Program-made: the position numbers and the translations under genes
In this document: positions 8,269-18,439 of the stretch, piece after piece
How the letters are laid out: each line of letters starts with the position of its first letter
Numbering within the stretch: position 1 is the first letter of the stretch
Assembly (NCBI RefSeq): GCF_002115785.1
Contig: NZ_JFJY01000002.1
Location: 434,001-498,000 of the forward strand
Length of the DNA stretch: 64,000 nt
Direction: 5' to 3'
Source of the DNA: Thalassospira sp. MCCC 1A03138
Lineage (GTDB): Bacteria > Pseudomonadota > Alphaproteobacteria > Rhodospirillales > Thalassospiraceae
Notes under the pieces: generated by a model
Told to the model about the DNA's origin: nothing
Database searches by the model: none
Seen by the model: the letters and a program-made list of their open reading frames with translations, nothing else

Positions 8269-9999
8269 TTAGACAAAGTCGAATTTATCGACGTCAAAAA
8301 GGCCTTTATCGGTCATTTTCAGATGCGGGATTACCGGCAGTGCCAGGAAGGCGACCTGAAGGAACGGCTCGGGCAGGACACAGCCAAGATCCTTGGCAGC
8401 CGCGCGTAGCGTGATCAGGTCCTTTTCGACGACCTCAAACGGTTCCGTGCTCATCAATCCGGCAACGGGTAACGCCAGTTCGGCCGTGATCCTGCCACCA
8501 TCTGCAACGGCAAAGCCGCCACCCAGTTCAATCAGGCGATTGACCGCGGCGGCCATGTCGGCGTCATTGGCACCGACCACAGTGATATTGTGGCTGTCAT
8601 GCCCGACCGAAGATGCAATTGCCCCGCGTTTCAAACCAAAACCACGGACGAAACTGCGCCCAATATTGCCGTTCTTGCCGTGGCGTTCGACAACGGCCAC
8701 CTTGATCACATCCTTTTCAAGATCGGGTTTCAGGCCGTTGTCACCAATTTCAAGGGTGGCTTCATCTCGGAAGGTCAGGATCAGGCCCGGTTTGACGCGT
8801 ATCACAGGCGTTTGGTTCTGACCCGGTTTGGGTTCGGCCATGAATGCCTCGGCGGTGACCGGTTTGGCCTTCATCGAGGTCAAGCCAATTGGCGCAACGG
8901 TTTCGCGGGCATCAAACAGACCGTTGGTGACCAGACGGCCACCGGCAATCACATCGCTGACCGCACAGGTTTCCAAATCATCAAGTATGGCTATATCGGC
9001 CCGCCAACCAGGCCCGATCAGTCCGCGGTCACGCAAGCCGAAAATGCGGGCCGCTGAATACGATGCGGCGCGATAGACATGATGGATCGGGCAATTACGT
9101 TCTTTTAAATGGCCGATTAATCTTTCAATAAGACTATCAAGATGACCTTCTTCACCAATATCAAGCGGATTGCGGTCATCTGTGCACAGCGCAACGAAGC
9201 TTGACGTATTTTCATCCAGAATTTCGGCAAGTGCCTCAAGATCCTTGGAAACAGATCCTTCCCGGATCAGGATCGCCATGCCCTTGGCAAGCTTTTCGCG
9301 CGCTTCAGCGGCTGATGTTGCCTCGTGATCGGTGCGAATGCCCGCGGCCATATAGCCGTTCAGTGCCGTACCCTGCACCAACGGGGCGTGGCCATCGATG
9401 TGGCCGTCCTGAAAAGCTTCAAGTTTTGCCATGATGCCGGTATCAAGGTTCAGAACACCCGGATAATTCATCATTTCGGCCAGCCCGACGACCTTGGGAT
9501 GGTTTCGGAATGGCAGAAGATCATCGATTTCAAGCTGCGCACCCGATGTTTCAAACCCGGTTGCCGGAACGCACGATGACAGATTGACGCGGATATCCAT
9601 CACGGACCGTTCGGCGCAATCCAGAAAGTATCTAATTCCGTCTGCGCCCAGAACATTGGCAATTTCATGGGGATCACACAGGACCGTGGTCACACCATGC
9701 GGCAAGACGCAGCGATCAAATTCAAGCGGTGTGACGAGCGAGCTTTCGATATGCAGATGCGTGTCGATGAAGCCCGGAACGGCGAATTTACCGGTACAGT
9801 CAATTTCGCGGTCGCCCTCGTATGTGGCATGCGCACCAACAATCCGGTCACCTACAATGGCAATATCGGTTTCAGTTACCGCGCCGGTGATAACATCAAG
9901 CAATCCGATATTGCGCAGGACCAGATCAGCCTTGATCCTGCCCTGACCGGCAAGAATGCATTTGCCAAGATGGGTTTGCGCAAGGTCAGGATTGCCCAT
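8269..9999 (-). CDS. ade: Adenine deaminase
   Basis: Converts adenine to hypoxanthine and ammonia in purine salvage. The 576-residue protein is the amidohydrolase-type (AdeC/YicP) adenine deaminase. The metal ligands HLHIESS follow the AVPGFIDT strand (about residues 72-85), [11 protein letters not shown] and the LCTDDRNP segment are family hallmarks, and the C-terminal domain contains [15 protein letters not shown] 9999 has AAGGAAAA upstream. It is transcribed singly, divergent from hslVU. Confidence 0.95.
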   Translation of the reverse strand: MGNPDLAQTHLGKCILAGQGRIKADLVLRNIGLLDVITGAVTETDIAIVGDRIVGAHATYEGDREIDCTGKFAVPGFIDTHLHIESSLVTPLEFDRCVLPHGVTTVLCDPHEIANVLGADGIRYFLDCAERSVMDIRVNLSSCVPATGFETSGAQLEIDDLLPFRNHPKVVGLAEMMNYPGVLNLDTGIMAKLEAFQDGHIDGHAPLVQGTALNGYMAAGIRTDHEATSAAEAREKLAKGMAILIREGSVSKDLEALAEILDENTSSFVALCTDDRNPLDIGEEGHLDSLIERLIGHLKERNCPIHHVYRAASYSAARIFGLRDRGLIGPGWRADIAILDDLETCAVSDVIAGGRLVTNGLFDARETVAPIGLTSMKAKPVTAEAFMAEPKPGQNQTPVIRVKPGLILTFRDEATLEIGDNGLKPDLEKDVIKVAVVERHGKNGNIGRSFVRGFGLKRGAIASSVGHDSHNITVVGANDADMAAAVNRLIELGGGFAVADGGRITAELALPVAGLMSTEPFEVVEKDLITLRAAAKDLGCVLPEPFLQVAFLALPVIPHLKMTDKGLFDVDKFDFV

Positions 10000-10206
10000 G
10001 ACTATTTTCCTTCGCTCTTTGAAATTCTTTTATGGTCCAAGGGTAAAGCATGTGGCGGTAATACGTCCTGAATTTTTTGCATTCCATCGCATTGAAACAG
10101 TGTTTGTGATCCGGGGATGATGGTTCGCGGGGCTTGGCCCTTGACCGGGCTGTTGTGCGTGCTAACTCTTGATCGAACGCATTGGATGAAAATCTAGGGA
10201 TTATTT

Positions 10207-10767
10207 ATGAGCGAAAAATCGCAGCCGAGCTGGCATGGCACGACGATCCTGTCGGTGCGTAAGGGCAATGAAGTGGTGGTTGCCGGTGACGGTCAGGTTT
10301 CTTTGGGCCAGACCGTGATCAAGGGTAACGCCCGCAAAGTGCGCCGCATCGGCCAGAAAGGCGAGATCATCGTCGGATTTGCCGGGGCAACGGCGGATGC
10401 CTTTACCCTTTTGGAACGTCTTGAAGCCAAGCTGGATCGTCATCCGGGCCAGACCATGCGTGCCTGTGTCGAGCTGGCCAAGGACTGGCGTACGGATCGT
10501 TATTTGCGCAAGCTTGAAGCAATGATGGCGGTGGCCGACAAGGATGTTTCGCTGGTCCTGACCGGGATGGGCGATGTTCTTGAACCGGAAGACGGCATTA
10601 TCGCCATCGGATCGGGCGGGAATTATGCCCTTGCCGCGGCGCGGGCCCTGATTGATCTGGACCTGAGTGCCGAGGAAATTGCCCGCAAAGCCATGGCGAT
10701 TGCCGGTGAAATCTGTGTTTATACCAATGACAGCGTTACGCTGGAAAAGATCGAGGATGCGAAATAA
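10207..10767 (+). CDS. hslV: ATP-dependent protease peptidase subunit HslV
   Basis: Proteasome-like peptidase of the HslUV (ClpYQ) complex. The 186-residue precursor has an 11-residue propeptide, with the catalytic N-terminal threonine as Thr12 in [18 protein letters not shown] and the glycine-rich [15 protein letters not shown] are diagnostic. hslU follows after 58 nt. The operon would be expected to respond to heat shock, but I could not identify a convincing sigma-32 promoter in the 207-bp region shared with ade. Confidence 0.98.
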   Translation: MSEKSQPSWHGTTILSVRKGNEVVVAGDGQVSLGQTVIKGNARKVRRIGQKGEIIVGFAGATADAFTLLERLEAKLDRHPGQTMRACVELAKDWRTDRYLRKLEAMMAVADKDVSLVLTGMGDVLEPEDGIIAIGSGGNYALAAARALIDLDLSAEEIARKAMAIAGEICVYTNDSVTLEKIEDAK

Positions 10768-10825
10768 GGGTGCCGTTTCGGGCCTGACATCGCATTTCCG
10801 TCGCAAGAACTAACGGATAAATTTA

Positions 10826-12136
10826 ATGACTCAACATTTCAGCCCGCGCGAGATCGTATCCGAGCTTGATCGCCATATCATCGGTCAGAAAGATGCCAAG
10901 CGCGCTGTCGCCATTGCCTTGCGCAACCGTTGGCGCCGCCAGCAGCTTGACGACACGATGCGCAATGAAGTGCTACCCAAAAACATTCTGATGATCGGCC
11001 CGACCGGTGTTGGCAAAACCGAAATCGCCCGGCGTCTTGCTAAACTGGCAGAGGCCCCGTTCATCAAGATCGAAGCCACCAAATTCACCGAAGTCGGTTA
11101 TGTTGGTCGTGATGTTGAACAGATCGTTCGTGACCTTCTGGAAGTGTCTCTGGACCTGACGCGTGAAAGCATGCGCAAGAAAGTCCGTGCCAAGGCCGAA
11201 ATGCAGGCCGAGGAACGCATTCTTGATGGTCTGGTTGGTGAAAATGCCTCGGCTGATACCCGTCAGAAATTCCGCAAGATGCTGCGTGAAGGCGAATTGC
11301 AGGACAAGGAAATTGAAATCCCTGTTCAGGAAAACAGTTCTTCTTCGATGCCGACCATCGATATTCCCGGCATGCCAGGCGCACAGATGGGGATGCTGAA
11401 CCTGTCGGATGTGTTCGGCAAGGCGTTCGGCGGCCAGACCAAACCAAAACGCATGACCGTCGAGGAAGCGTTTGAACGCCTGATCGACGAGGAAGGCGAC
11501 AAGCTTTTGGATATGGACAAGGTCACCGCCGAGGCCATCGAAAACGTTGAACAGAATGGTATCGTGTTCCTTGACGAGATCGATAAGATTACCGCTCGTT
11601 CCGAGCGTGGCGGTGATGTATCGCGCGAAGGTGTGCAGCGCGATTTACTGCCGTTGATCGAAGGGACAAGTGTCTCGACCAAACATGGTACGGTCAAAAC
11701 CGACCATATCCTGTTTATCTGTTCGGGGGCATTCCATCTTTCAAAGCCATCGGACCTGCTGCCGGAATTGCAGGGCCGTTTGCCAATCCGGGTCGAGTTG
11801 AAAGCCCTGACCGAGGAAGATTTCCGCCGTATCCTGCTGGAACCGGAAGCATCCCTGATCAAGCAGTATGTCGCACTGCTGAAAACCGAGGATGTTACGC
11901 TGGAATTCGCCGACGATGCGGTTGATGAACTTGCCCGCATTTCGGCCAGCGTTAATGAAACCGTGGAAAATATAGGCGCACGTCGACTGCATACGGTGTT
12001 GGAAAAGCTTTTGGATGACATCAGCTTTACCGCAACCGACCGCGGCGGTGAAACGATCAAGATTGATGCGAATTACGTCCGCGAGCAGGTCGATGGCCTT
12101 GCCAAGGATGCCGATCTTTCGAAGTTTATTTTGTAA
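10826..12136 (+). CDS. hslU: HslU ATPase subunit of the HslUV protease
   Basis: AAA+ unfoldase that feeds HslV. It has 436 residues with Walker [15 protein letters not shown] (about 58-71), pore loop GYVGRDV (about 91-97), Walker [10 protein letters not shown] (about 248-256), and the C-terminal LSKFIL tail that inserts into HslV. The intermediate I-domain lies between about 110 and 240. It is co-transcribed with hslV and followed by a strong terminator. Confidence 0.98.
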   Translation: MTQHFSPREIVSELDRHIIGQKDAKRAVAIALRNRWRRQQLDDTMRNEVLPKNILMIGPTGVGKTEIARRLAKLAEAPFIKIEATKFTEVGYVGRDVEQIVRDLLEVSLDLTRESMRKKVRAKAEMQAEERILDGLVGENASADTRQKFRKMLREGELQDKEIEIPVQENSSSSMPTIDIPGMPGAQMGMLNLSDVFGKAFGGQTKPKRMTVEEAFERLIDEEGDKLLDMDKVTAEAIENVEQNGIVFLDEIDKITARSERGGDVSREGVQRDLLPLIEGTSVSTKHGTVKTDHILFICSGAFHLSKPSDLLPELQGRLPIRVELKALTEEDFRRILLEPEASLIKQYVALLKTEDVTLEFADDAVDELARISASVNETVENIGARRLHTVLEKLLDDISFTATDRGGETIKIDANYVREQVDGLAKDADLSKFIL

Positions 12137-12164
12137 TCGAAATGTTCGATTAGGCCAGATACGC

Positions 12165-12195
12165 AAAGGGCTAGCACGATATTGCTAGCCCTTTT
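12165..12195 (+). terminator. Rho-independent terminator after hslU
   Basis: AAAGGGCTAGC and GCTAGCCCTTT form a perfect 11-bp stem around an 8-nt loop and end in a short T-run. It lies about 30 bp after the hslU stop. Confidence 0.9.
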
Positions 12196-12259
12196 ACTTT
12201 AACCCTGCGCGGTTTGATCTTGGACTATAATTAGGGCATGTGTATTGAATGGGGCGGTC

Positions 12260-12739
12260 ATGTCATATGACATTGTTTATCTGGCAGACAGGCCTGATTG
12301 CGTTGATGCCTGTGCGGCTTGGGCATATGGGCGTTGGGGCGTGCAAAAGCCTGAGAGTAGTCTTGAAAATGCTAGGGCTTACTTTGCTCAATGCAGTCAG
12401 AAGGACGGTCTTCCGATGACTCTTCTGGCGATCAACCGCGATACCAACCTGCCTATCGGGATGATTAGCCTGTGGCCGCAGGATGGGCAGGAATGGCCGG
12501 ATAAAAGCCCATGGATTGCTGCAGTCTATACGTTTTACCGCTATCGCGGGATGCGCATTGCAACAACGCTTGTCGAGCGTATCCTGCAAGAAGCAAAACG
12601 TTTTGATTTCGACATTGTTTATCTTCAGGCCGGAAGTGCTGCCGGGATGTATCGAAAATTGGGGTTTCGCGAAATTGAACGCAGAGATGCGAGTACCGCT
12701 GCCGCAGGTCATGAAATCCTGTTCTGCAAGGATATGTGA
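12260..12739 (+). CDS. GNAT family N-acetyltransferase
   Basis: A 159-residue acetyltransferase. The central region TFYRYRGMRIATTLVERIL (about 92-110) is the acetyl-CoA loop region with a slightly divergent R-x-x-G-x-A pattern, and AGSAAGMYRKLGFREIERR is the C-terminal beta-bulge/helix. ATG 12260 is preferred to the upstream in-frame TTG at 12245, although its ribosome site (GGGGCGG, close to the ATG) is poor. It is a single gene, convergent with the PhoR-like kinase. Substrate unknown. Confidence 0.85.
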   Translation: MSYDIVYLADRPDCVDACAAWAYGRWGVQKPESSLENARAYFAQCSQKDGLPMTLLAINRDTNLPIGMISLWPQDGQEWPDKSPWIAAVYTFYRYRGMRIATTLVERILQEAKRFDFDIVYLQAGSAAGMYRKLGFREIERRDASTAAAGHEILFCKDM

Positions 12740-12746
12740 TTGTGGT

Positions 12747-14156
12747 TCAGGCGGTATGGAGTTTGCGGATATTATCGCTGGCCTTGGCGGGCAGATAGAC
12801 GGTGAATACCGAACCAACCCCCTGTTCGCTGTCGATGATCATGGTGCCGCGGTGGCGTTGTACCAGATGTTTGACGATGGCAAGACCAAGACCGGTGCCG
12901 CCAACGGCACGAGACCGTGCCGTATCGACCCTGTAAAACCGTTCAGTCAGGCGTGGCAGATGTTCGCGTGCGATTCCGTCGGAATGATCCCGGATGGCAA
13001 CGGCCAGAACACGGTCATGCCGGTAACGGGCCAATGCACCCGGAGTGTTTTTGGCCAGTGTGATCGATACATCAATACTGGTTTTGGGATGTCCATATTT
13101 GATGGCGTTTTCGACCAGATTGACAAAAACTTGGGTCATTTCCTTTTCCTCGCCAACAATTTCGGTGTTGTCGAGGTCGCAGGAAATCTTGATTTCCATG
13201 CCTTTGGCTTCGGCCTTCATCGCCAGTGTCTGGGCGACTTTGTCGATGATCTTGCCGATATCGCAATCATCAGATGGCGGTGTATGTTCGTTCAGCTCGA
13301 TCCGTGCAAGTGACAGCAAATCTTCGATCAGGTGCTGCATACGCTGGCCCTGATCACGCATGACCGGTAGGAACTGGTGCAACGCATCGGGATCGTCCTT
13401 TGCCGGGCCTTCAAGCGTTTCGATAAAGCCCAGCAGCACCGAAAGCGGGGTGCGTAGTTCATGCCCAGCATCGGTTGCGAAATCGGCGCGCATCTGTTCA
13501 AGTTTGCGAAGCTCTGTCAGGTCCGAGAAGGACAGAACAAAGTTCCGGTCCCCGGTTGCGGCTGGCAGGCGCGCGGTCAGAACATCGAAATGACGATGGG
13601 CGTCGCTTGCCAGAACGAATTCGGCATGTTTCATCTGTTCGCGTTCGCCCGCGACATCATCAAAGGCATCAAGCAGGATCGGATCGCGGATATAGCGTGT
13701 CAGATCGCGACCGATTTCCAGATTATGGAACAGGCCGCGTGCGGCCTGATTAAAACCGGTCACAACGCGTTGCCGGTTGACCATCACAACCGGGTTCGGC
13801 AGGTGATCAAGGATTTCGGCATCAGTGCTGGTCTGGGCTTCAAGATGGGCGATGCGTTCGCGAAATGCGTTGGTGATTTGGGTATAAAGGGACGACAGCT
13901 CGGACGCCGCACCGAAAAAAAGATGCTGTGGCGGGGTGCCGCGGAACTTGTCACGCAATGCGGTGGCGTAACGCGCAACACGGCGCAGATCATCGAAATA
14001 GATACGTAAAATCCCGGCGACACCGACCCACGCCAAGACCGCACACAGAATCGCTGTGCCCCAGCCTAGCAATTCCATCGATGCCAGTACGATAAAGATC
14101 GCAGCATTCGGGAATGCAACCGCAAATGCGGTCATTAACAACTGGCGAAAGCCCAA
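12747..14156 (-). CDS. phoR: PhoR-like sensor histidine kinase (no adjacent response regulator)
   Basis: Membrane-bound sensor kinase with the PhoR layout: two N-terminal hydrophobic segments (within the first 50 residues), a PAS domain (ILDHLPNPVVMVNRQRVV), a HisKA box with the phosphorylated His in DAGHELRTPLSVLLGF, and a HATPase domain with NLVENAIKYG (N box), DHSDGIAREH (G1 region, an unusual DHSDG in place of D-x-G-x-G) and GGTGLGLAIVKHL (G2). I favour the TTG start at 14156 because AGGAG lies 6 nt upstream; a GTG at 14207 in the same frame has no ribosome site. A PHO-box-like promoter lies upstream. There is no phoB, phoU or pst gene beside it. Confidence 0.85.
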   Translation of the reverse strand: MGFRQLLMTAFAVAFPNAAIFIVLASMELLGWGTAILCAVLAWVGVAGILRIYFDDLRRVARYATALRDKFRGTPPQHLFFGAASELSSLYTQITNAFRERIAHLEAQTSTDAEILDHLPNPVVMVNRQRVVTGFNQAARGLFHNLEIGRDLTRYIRDPILLDAFDDVAGEREQMKHAEFVLASDAHRHFDVLTARLPAATGDRNFVLSFSDLTELRKLEQMRADFATDAGHELRTPLSVLLGFIETLEGPAKDDPDALHQFLPVMRDQGQRMQHLIEDLLSLARIELNEHTPPSDDCDIGKIIDKVAQTLAMKAEAKGMEIKISCDLDNTEIVGEEKEMTQVFVNLVENAIKYGHPKTSIDVSITLAKNTPGALARYRHDRVLAVAIRDHSDGIAREHLPRLTERFYRVDTARSRAVGGTGLGLAIVKHLVQRHRGTMIIDSEQGVGSVFTVYLPAKASDNIRKLHTA

Positions 14157-14225
14157 TGGATGCTCCTGATGTCGGGTACCCCTCCGGGTACGCGTTAACG
14201 CATGCACAAAATTTCGACTAAAATG

Positions 14226-14265
14226 ATTATGCGCTAGTAAAGATCAAATAAAAGTTAGATGACAG
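14226..14265 (-). promoter_or_regulatory. Candidate PHO box and promoter of the PhoR-like gene
   Basis: On the minus strand CTGTCAT-CTAA-CTTTTAT (14265 to 14248) matches the PhoB-box pattern of two 7-bp repeats 11 bp apart: the first repeat is exact and the second matches 5 of 7. A weaker third repeat, TCTTTAC, follows in the same 11-bp phase. A -10-like CATAAT sits at 14231-14226. This suggests PhoB-dependent autoregulation (inference). Confidence 0.5.
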
Positions 14266-14401
14266 TTTTCAAGCATCGGAAAAGCTTGAAAAAATACGTC
14301 GTCCGAACCCTGATCATACAGGTGTATAATCTGATTTTGCCAAAAAATCTGCGAATGCGCTAGCGCGGCCTTCCCGCGTCGGTTTCGACTTCAGATAGAA
14401 A

Positions 14402-14983
14402 TCAGATAATTTCGGCACCTTCGTTAAACGCAAGACGAGGGCTGCGATCAAACAGTTTTGAGGGGTCGCCATAGCCGATATTGATCAGGAAATTGCTTTT
14501 GACCGCCGTGCCCGCGAAGAATTCCCCATCAACCTTGGAATTGTCAAAGCCTGACATCGGGCCGCAATCAAGTCCAAGGGCACGTAACGCCAGAATGAAG
14601 TAGGCTGCCTGTAATGTTCCGTTACGAAACGCGGTGGTGGCAATTAGGTCATGATTGCCTGAAAACCACGATTTTGCATCTGCATGCGGGAACAGTTTCG
14701 GTAATTTTTCATGGAATTCCATGTCATGGGCAATGATGGCTGTGACCGGAGCTGCAAGGGTTTTTTCCCGATTTCCTTCGGAAAGTGCTGGTTTCAGGCG
14801 TTGTTTGGCGTCCTGTGATTTGACAAACTTGATGCGCATCGGTTCGCAGTTCGCGCTGGTCGGGCCCATAACCGTAAGGTCCCACGCCTTTTTCAGAAGG
14901 TCTGTATCGACATCGCGATCCTGCCAGGCATTGTGGGTTCGAGCTTCATTGAAAAGAATGTCGAGTGCGTCTGAATCCAGCAT
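14402..14983 (-). CDS. RutE-like malonic semialdehyde reductase / nitroreductase family protein
   Basis: An FMN-dependent nitroreductase-fold enzyme of 193 residues. The segment [21 protein letters not shown] and the C-terminal [17 protein letters not shown] match the RutE/HadB branch, annotated as malonic semialdehyde reductase, which reduces a toxic intermediate of pyrimidine (Rut) degradation to 3-hydroxypropionate. ATG 14983 has CGGAGA 6 nt upstream. No other rut genes are near, so it may instead be a general reductase of aldehydes or nitro compounds; the symbol is left open. Confidence 0.8.
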   Translation of the reverse strand: MLDSDALDILFNEARTHNAWQDRDVDTDLLKKAWDLTVMGPTSANCEPMRIKFVKSQDAKQRLKPALSEGNREKTLAAPVTAIIAHDMEFHEKLPKLFPHADAKSWFSGNHDLIATTAFRNGTLQAAYFILALRALGLDCGPMSGFDNSKVDGEFFAGTAVKSNFLINIGYGDPSKLFDRSPRLAFNEGAEII

Positions 14984-15183
14984 GCGAATCTCCGTTAATA
15001 CTGCGGTTGAATTGAGTGCCTTTCAGGTAGGTTGCAATAAACTATACACAAGCCGAGTGACGAAATTGTGGAAAAACAATTGGTTCGCTGGTAGGTTCAC
15101 AAAAAACATAATTACCGGAAACCATAAAATGAAGACTGTGGTTTTGGGGGCTGCAGTGACCAATTGAGTGGGGTCGCAAAAAG

Positions 15184-16383
15184 ATGGATGTGGCAATGCA
15201 AGCACAGACCAATGGGCAGCAAACTTCTGATGCTGTTGCACGCGCCAGACGCGCAAACATGTTTCGTTGCATGGTATTCGGCACGGCCTTTGCGGTCGGT
15301 CTGACATTTGGTGTCTCGCCGGGCATGGCCCAGAATGCCGATACAAACGGTACTGCAACAGAAGTCCAACCTCCTGCTGCTGATGTGTTGCAGTCTGACA
15401 ATCGCCAAAGCAACAATGATGCCTCCGGGGACGTACAGGCACCATCGGGTGATGCGACGTCGGCCGTTGTGTTTATGTATCATCGGTTCGCGGAAATCGA
15501 TTTCCCGTCGACCAATATTCGTGGTCCGCAGTTCGAAGCCCATATCCGCGAACTTACAAATGGCAAATATACGGTCATGGGCATCCCGGAAATCATTGAT
15601 GCCATGCAAAATGGCAAAGGACTTCCCGATTATGCCGTCGGTATTACGGTCGATGACGCCTACCGTTCGGTTTATGACGTTGCGTGGCCAGCCTTTAAAA
15701 AGCACAACATCCCGATGACGGTATTCGTCGCAACCGAGCAGGTTGATGCCGGGTACGAGAACTACATGACCTGGGATATGTTGCGCGTGCTGGTCAAGGA
15801 CGGGGTAACCATTGGCGGCCACAGCCAGCATCATTCGCACTTGCCAAGCTTGCCAATCGAGGAAGTGAAGGCCGAACTTGCGCATTCGGCACGGCGTTTC
15901 AAGGAAGAACTGGGCTTTGTCCCGGACATCTTTGCATATCCGTATGGCGAGGCCAGCGACGAAGTCGTCGCAGCGGTAAAGGAGGCCGGTTACAAGGCGG
16001 CATTTGGCCAGCAAAGCGGCGCGATGAGTACTGAATCGGATATGATGTATCTGCCGCGCTTTGCCATGAACGAGAATTACGGCGAAATGGATCGCTTTAT
16101 TCTGGCGGCAAATTCCCTCCCGTTATCGGTCAGCGATGTGACACCGCCAAATTACACGCTTGAACGTAATCCGCCAGCATTCGGCTTCACCCTCAAGCAG
16201 AAGGCAGCCCACGTAGCCTGTTACCCTTCCGAGGGCGAACCGACTATGAATCGGCTGGGCGATGAACGGGTTGAAATCCGTCTGGATGCCCCGGTTTCAT
16301 CGGGGCGGTGGCGGATCAACTGTACTTCGATGGGGCCGAATGGACGGTGGCGCTGGTTTGGAATGCTTTATACCGTTCCCTGA
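15184..16383 (+). CDS. Exported polysaccharide deacetylase family protein (NodB homology)
   Basis: A 399-residue protein with an N-terminal basic stretch and hydrophobic segment (about residues 27-48) ending in GMAQNA, a signal peptide or anchor. An Ala/Asp-rich linker follows, then a NodB domain (about 95-300). Its motifs are the opening MYHRF, ITVDDAYRS (two adjacent Asp residues at the catalytic base/metal position), GGHSQHHSHL (metal His pair) and FAYPYGE. Such carbohydrate esterase 4 enzymes remove acetyl groups from peptidoglycan or exopolysaccharide in the periplasm or outside. The C-terminal 90 residues after the domain are not recognised. It is a single gene closed by a strong terminator; the target polymer is unknown. 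Confidence 0.87.
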   Translation: MDVAMQAQTNGQQTSDAVARARRANMFRCMVFGTAFAVGLTFGVSPGMAQNADTNGTATEVQPPAADVLQSDNRQSNNDASGDVQAPSGDATSAVVFMYHRFAEIDFPSTNIRGPQFEAHIRELTNGKYTVMGIPEIIDAMQNGKGLPDYAVGITVDDAYRSVYDVAWPAFKKHNIPMTVFVATEQVDAGYENYMTWDMLRVLVKDGVTIGGHSQHHSHLPSLPIEEVKAELAHSARRFKEELGFVPDIFAYPYGEASDEVVAAVKEAGYKAAFGQQSGAMSTESDMMYLPRFAMNENYGEMDRFILAANSLPLSVSDVTPPNYTLERNPPAFGFTLKQKAAHVACYPSEGEPTMNRLGDERVEIRLDAPVSSGRWRINCTSMGPNGRWRWFGMLYTVP

Positions 16384-16412
16384 TAAATCATTGAAAATGA
16401 ACAATGAAATGG

Positions 16413-16445
16413 CGCCATGGGTTTTACGAACCTGTGGCGTTTTTT
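16413..16445 (+). terminator. Rho-independent terminator after the polysaccharide deacetylase gene
   Basis: CGCCATGGGTT pairs with AACCTGTGGCG (11 bp, two G-U) around loop TTACG and is followed by six Ts. It lies 30 bp past the stop. Confidence 0.9.
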
Positions 16446-16517
16446 CTGATCACTTTGGACGCTTGCGCGCAATCAACGGAGAAGGTAGTGTTAATCACAC
16501 TTCTTCAACGTAAATAG

Positions 16518-17747
16518 TTGGTAACCACAGTGCAGGCAGGAAAAAATATCCTTCTGATCATCTCGGGCGGCATTGCCGCCTATAAGGTTCTTGAGGTGAT
16601 CCGGCGGTTGCGCGACCGGGATATCAATATCCGCGCGATCCTGACCAAAGGCGGTGCAGAGTTCGTTACACCGCTGTCGGTGGCCGCCCTGACCGAGAAC
16701 AAGGTTTATCAGGATCTTTTTTCTCTGACCGATGAGTCCGAAATGGGCCATATCCGCCTGTCGCGTGAGGCCGACCTTGTTCTGGTCGCCCCGGCAAGTG
16801 CCGATATCCTTGCGAAAATGGCCACCGGACAGGCGGGTGATCTTGCAACGACTGCCCTGTTGGCTACCAACAAGCCGGTGATGGTCGTTCCTGCGATGAA
16901 TGTCGAAATGTGGAACCATGCGGCGACACAGGCAAATATCGCGACCCTTGAAGGGCGTGGCGTGATGCGTGTCGGGCCGGCGGCGGGTGATCTGGCTTGT
17001 GGTGAAACCGGATCGGGTCGTTTGGCGGAACCTGCTGAAATCATCGCAGCGGTTGTGGATTTTCTTGAAGGACAGCCGGTTTCAAAACCGCTTTCAGGGA
17101 AAAAGGCCGTTGTAACCAGTGGCCCGACATACGAGCCGATTGATCCGGTGCGCTACATCGCCAACCGGTCTTCGGGCAAGCAAGGACATGCGATTGCCGG
17201 GGCTCTTGCTGCGGCGGGTGCAGATGTGACGCTGGTTAGCGGCCCGGTAAGCCTGCCTGATCCGATGGGTGTCAAAGTTGTGCGTATTGAAACAGCCCGC
17301 CAGATGCTTGATTCGGTGCTGGCTGCCCTGCCCGTCGATATCGCGATTTGTGCTGCCGCAGTCGCAGATTGGCGCGTAACCGAAGAAGCAGGTCAGAAGC
17401 TTAAAAAAGATGGCTCTGGTGTGATTGCAGACCTGAAGCTTTCTGAAAATCCGGATATTTTGGCGACACTCAGCCAGAAAGGTCCTAAACGCCCGCAATT
17501 GGTTGTTGGTTTCGCTGCCGAAACGGAAAATGTCATCGAACATGCCCGCGCCAAGCGCGCGCGCAAGGGGTGTGACTGGATTCTTGCAAACGACGTCGCC
17601 CCTGGAACCGGGACCTTTGGCGGAGACCAGAATGAAATTTTCCTGATTTCCGGGGTGGATGCCGCCAGTGACGAAACCTGGCCTCGCCAGGGCAAGAACG
17701 GTGTGGCACGGGCGCTGGCAGAACGAATTATCCGGCATTTTGCATGA
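16518..17747 (+). CDS. coaBC: Bifunctional phosphopantothenoylcysteine decarboxylase / phosphopantothenate-cysteine ligase
   Basis: Two successive steps of coenzyme A synthesis in one protein of about 409 residues. The N-terminal CoaC half is a flavin-dependent decarboxylase: GGIAAYK near the start, PAMNVEMWNH substrate motif, and the active-site Cys in ACGETGSGRL. The CoaB half (from about residue 190) has TSGPTYEPIDPVRYI, NRSSGKQG and AAVADWR. The start is uncertain: TTG 16518 is in frame and GTG 16530 is equally possible, and neither has a clear ribosome site. dut follows 78 nt later, a common bacterial pairing. Confidence 0.95.
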   Translation: MVTTVQAGKNILLIISGGIAAYKVLEVIRRLRDRDINIRAILTKGGAEFVTPLSVAALTENKVYQDLFSLTDESEMGHIRLSREADLVLVAPASADILAKMATGQAGDLATTALLATNKPVMVVPAMNVEMWNHAATQANIATLEGRGVMRVGPAAGDLACGETGSGRLAEPAEIIAAVVDFLEGQPVSKPLSGKKAVVTSGPTYEPIDPVRYIANRSSGKQGHAIAGALAAAGADVTLVSGPVSLPDPMGVKVVRIETARQMLDSVLAALPVDIAICAAAVADWRVTEEAGQKLKKDGSGVIADLKLSENPDILATLSQKGPKRPQLVVGFAAETENVIEHARAKRARKGCDWILANDVAPGTGTFGGDQNEIFLISGVDAASDETWPRQGKNGVARALAERIIRHFA

Positions 17748-17825
17748 TATTATGGATTTAACCAGGTCAGTGTTTGTCCGGCATTGCCACGCATCTGACC
17801 AGAAAAGTGAAGACAAGGATTGTTT

Positions 17826-18299
17826 ATGACGCGTTTGACTGTCGATCTGAAACAGCTGCCCCATGGTGCGGATTTTCCGCTGCCCGATTATGCCACCGCA
17901 CAGTCGGCGGCCGTCGATTTGCAGGCAGCGATTGACGATACGCTTGTGATTGCTCCGGGTAAACGGGCCATGGTTGAAACAGGTATTGCGATTGCCCTAC
18001 CCGCCGGGTTCGAAGCACAGGTTCGCCCGCGTTCGGGGTTGGCTGCGAAAAATGGCGTCACGGTTCTGAACAGCCCGGGGACGATCGATGCGGATTATCG
18101 CGGTGAAATCAAAGTAATCCTGATCAATCACGGTGACGCGGCATTCACCATCGAGCGAGGTATGCGCATCGCCCAGCTTGTGATCGCACCGGTAACTCAG
18201 GTGGCGTGGAACGTTGTTACTGATCTGGATGAAACGGAGCGTGGTGCAGGTGGCTTTGGATCGACCGGTGTTGCCGCACCGGCGGGGAAAACGGTCTGA
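17826..18299 (+). CDS. dut: Deoxyuridine 5'-triphosphate nucleotidohydrolase (dUTPase)
   Basis: Trimeric dUTPase that hydrolyses dUTP to dUMP and PPi, keeping uracil out of DNA. The 157-residue protein shows all five motifs: [20 protein letters not shown], the catalytic-Asp motif [22 protein letters not shown] and the C-terminal arm [13 protein letters not shown] 17826 is preferred to an upstream TTG because AAGGA lies 6 nt before it. Confidence 0.97.
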   Translation: MTRLTVDLKQLPHGADFPLPDYATAQSAAVDLQAAIDDTLVIAPGKRAMVETGIAIALPAGFEAQVRPRSGLAAKNGVTVLNSPGTIDADYRGEIKVILINHGDAAFTIERGMRIAQLVIAPVTQVAWNVVTDLDETERGAGGFGSTGVAAPAGKTV

Positions 18300-18439
18300 T
18301 TGCCGTTAAATACACCAGCAATATCATCGAAAGTATTTGGATTATCTGATGATGTTGCTGCGTTGTGAACTCTGATAATCGCCAGTCCCGATATTTCCGG
18401 GGGGATCAGCGGGACTGTAAGGGGAGCATGAAAGAGACG

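Noticed and set aside
10000-10206. A sigma-32 heat-shock promoter before hslV
   Set aside because: Several CTTGA-like sequences are present but none is paired with a convincing -10 element at correct spacing.
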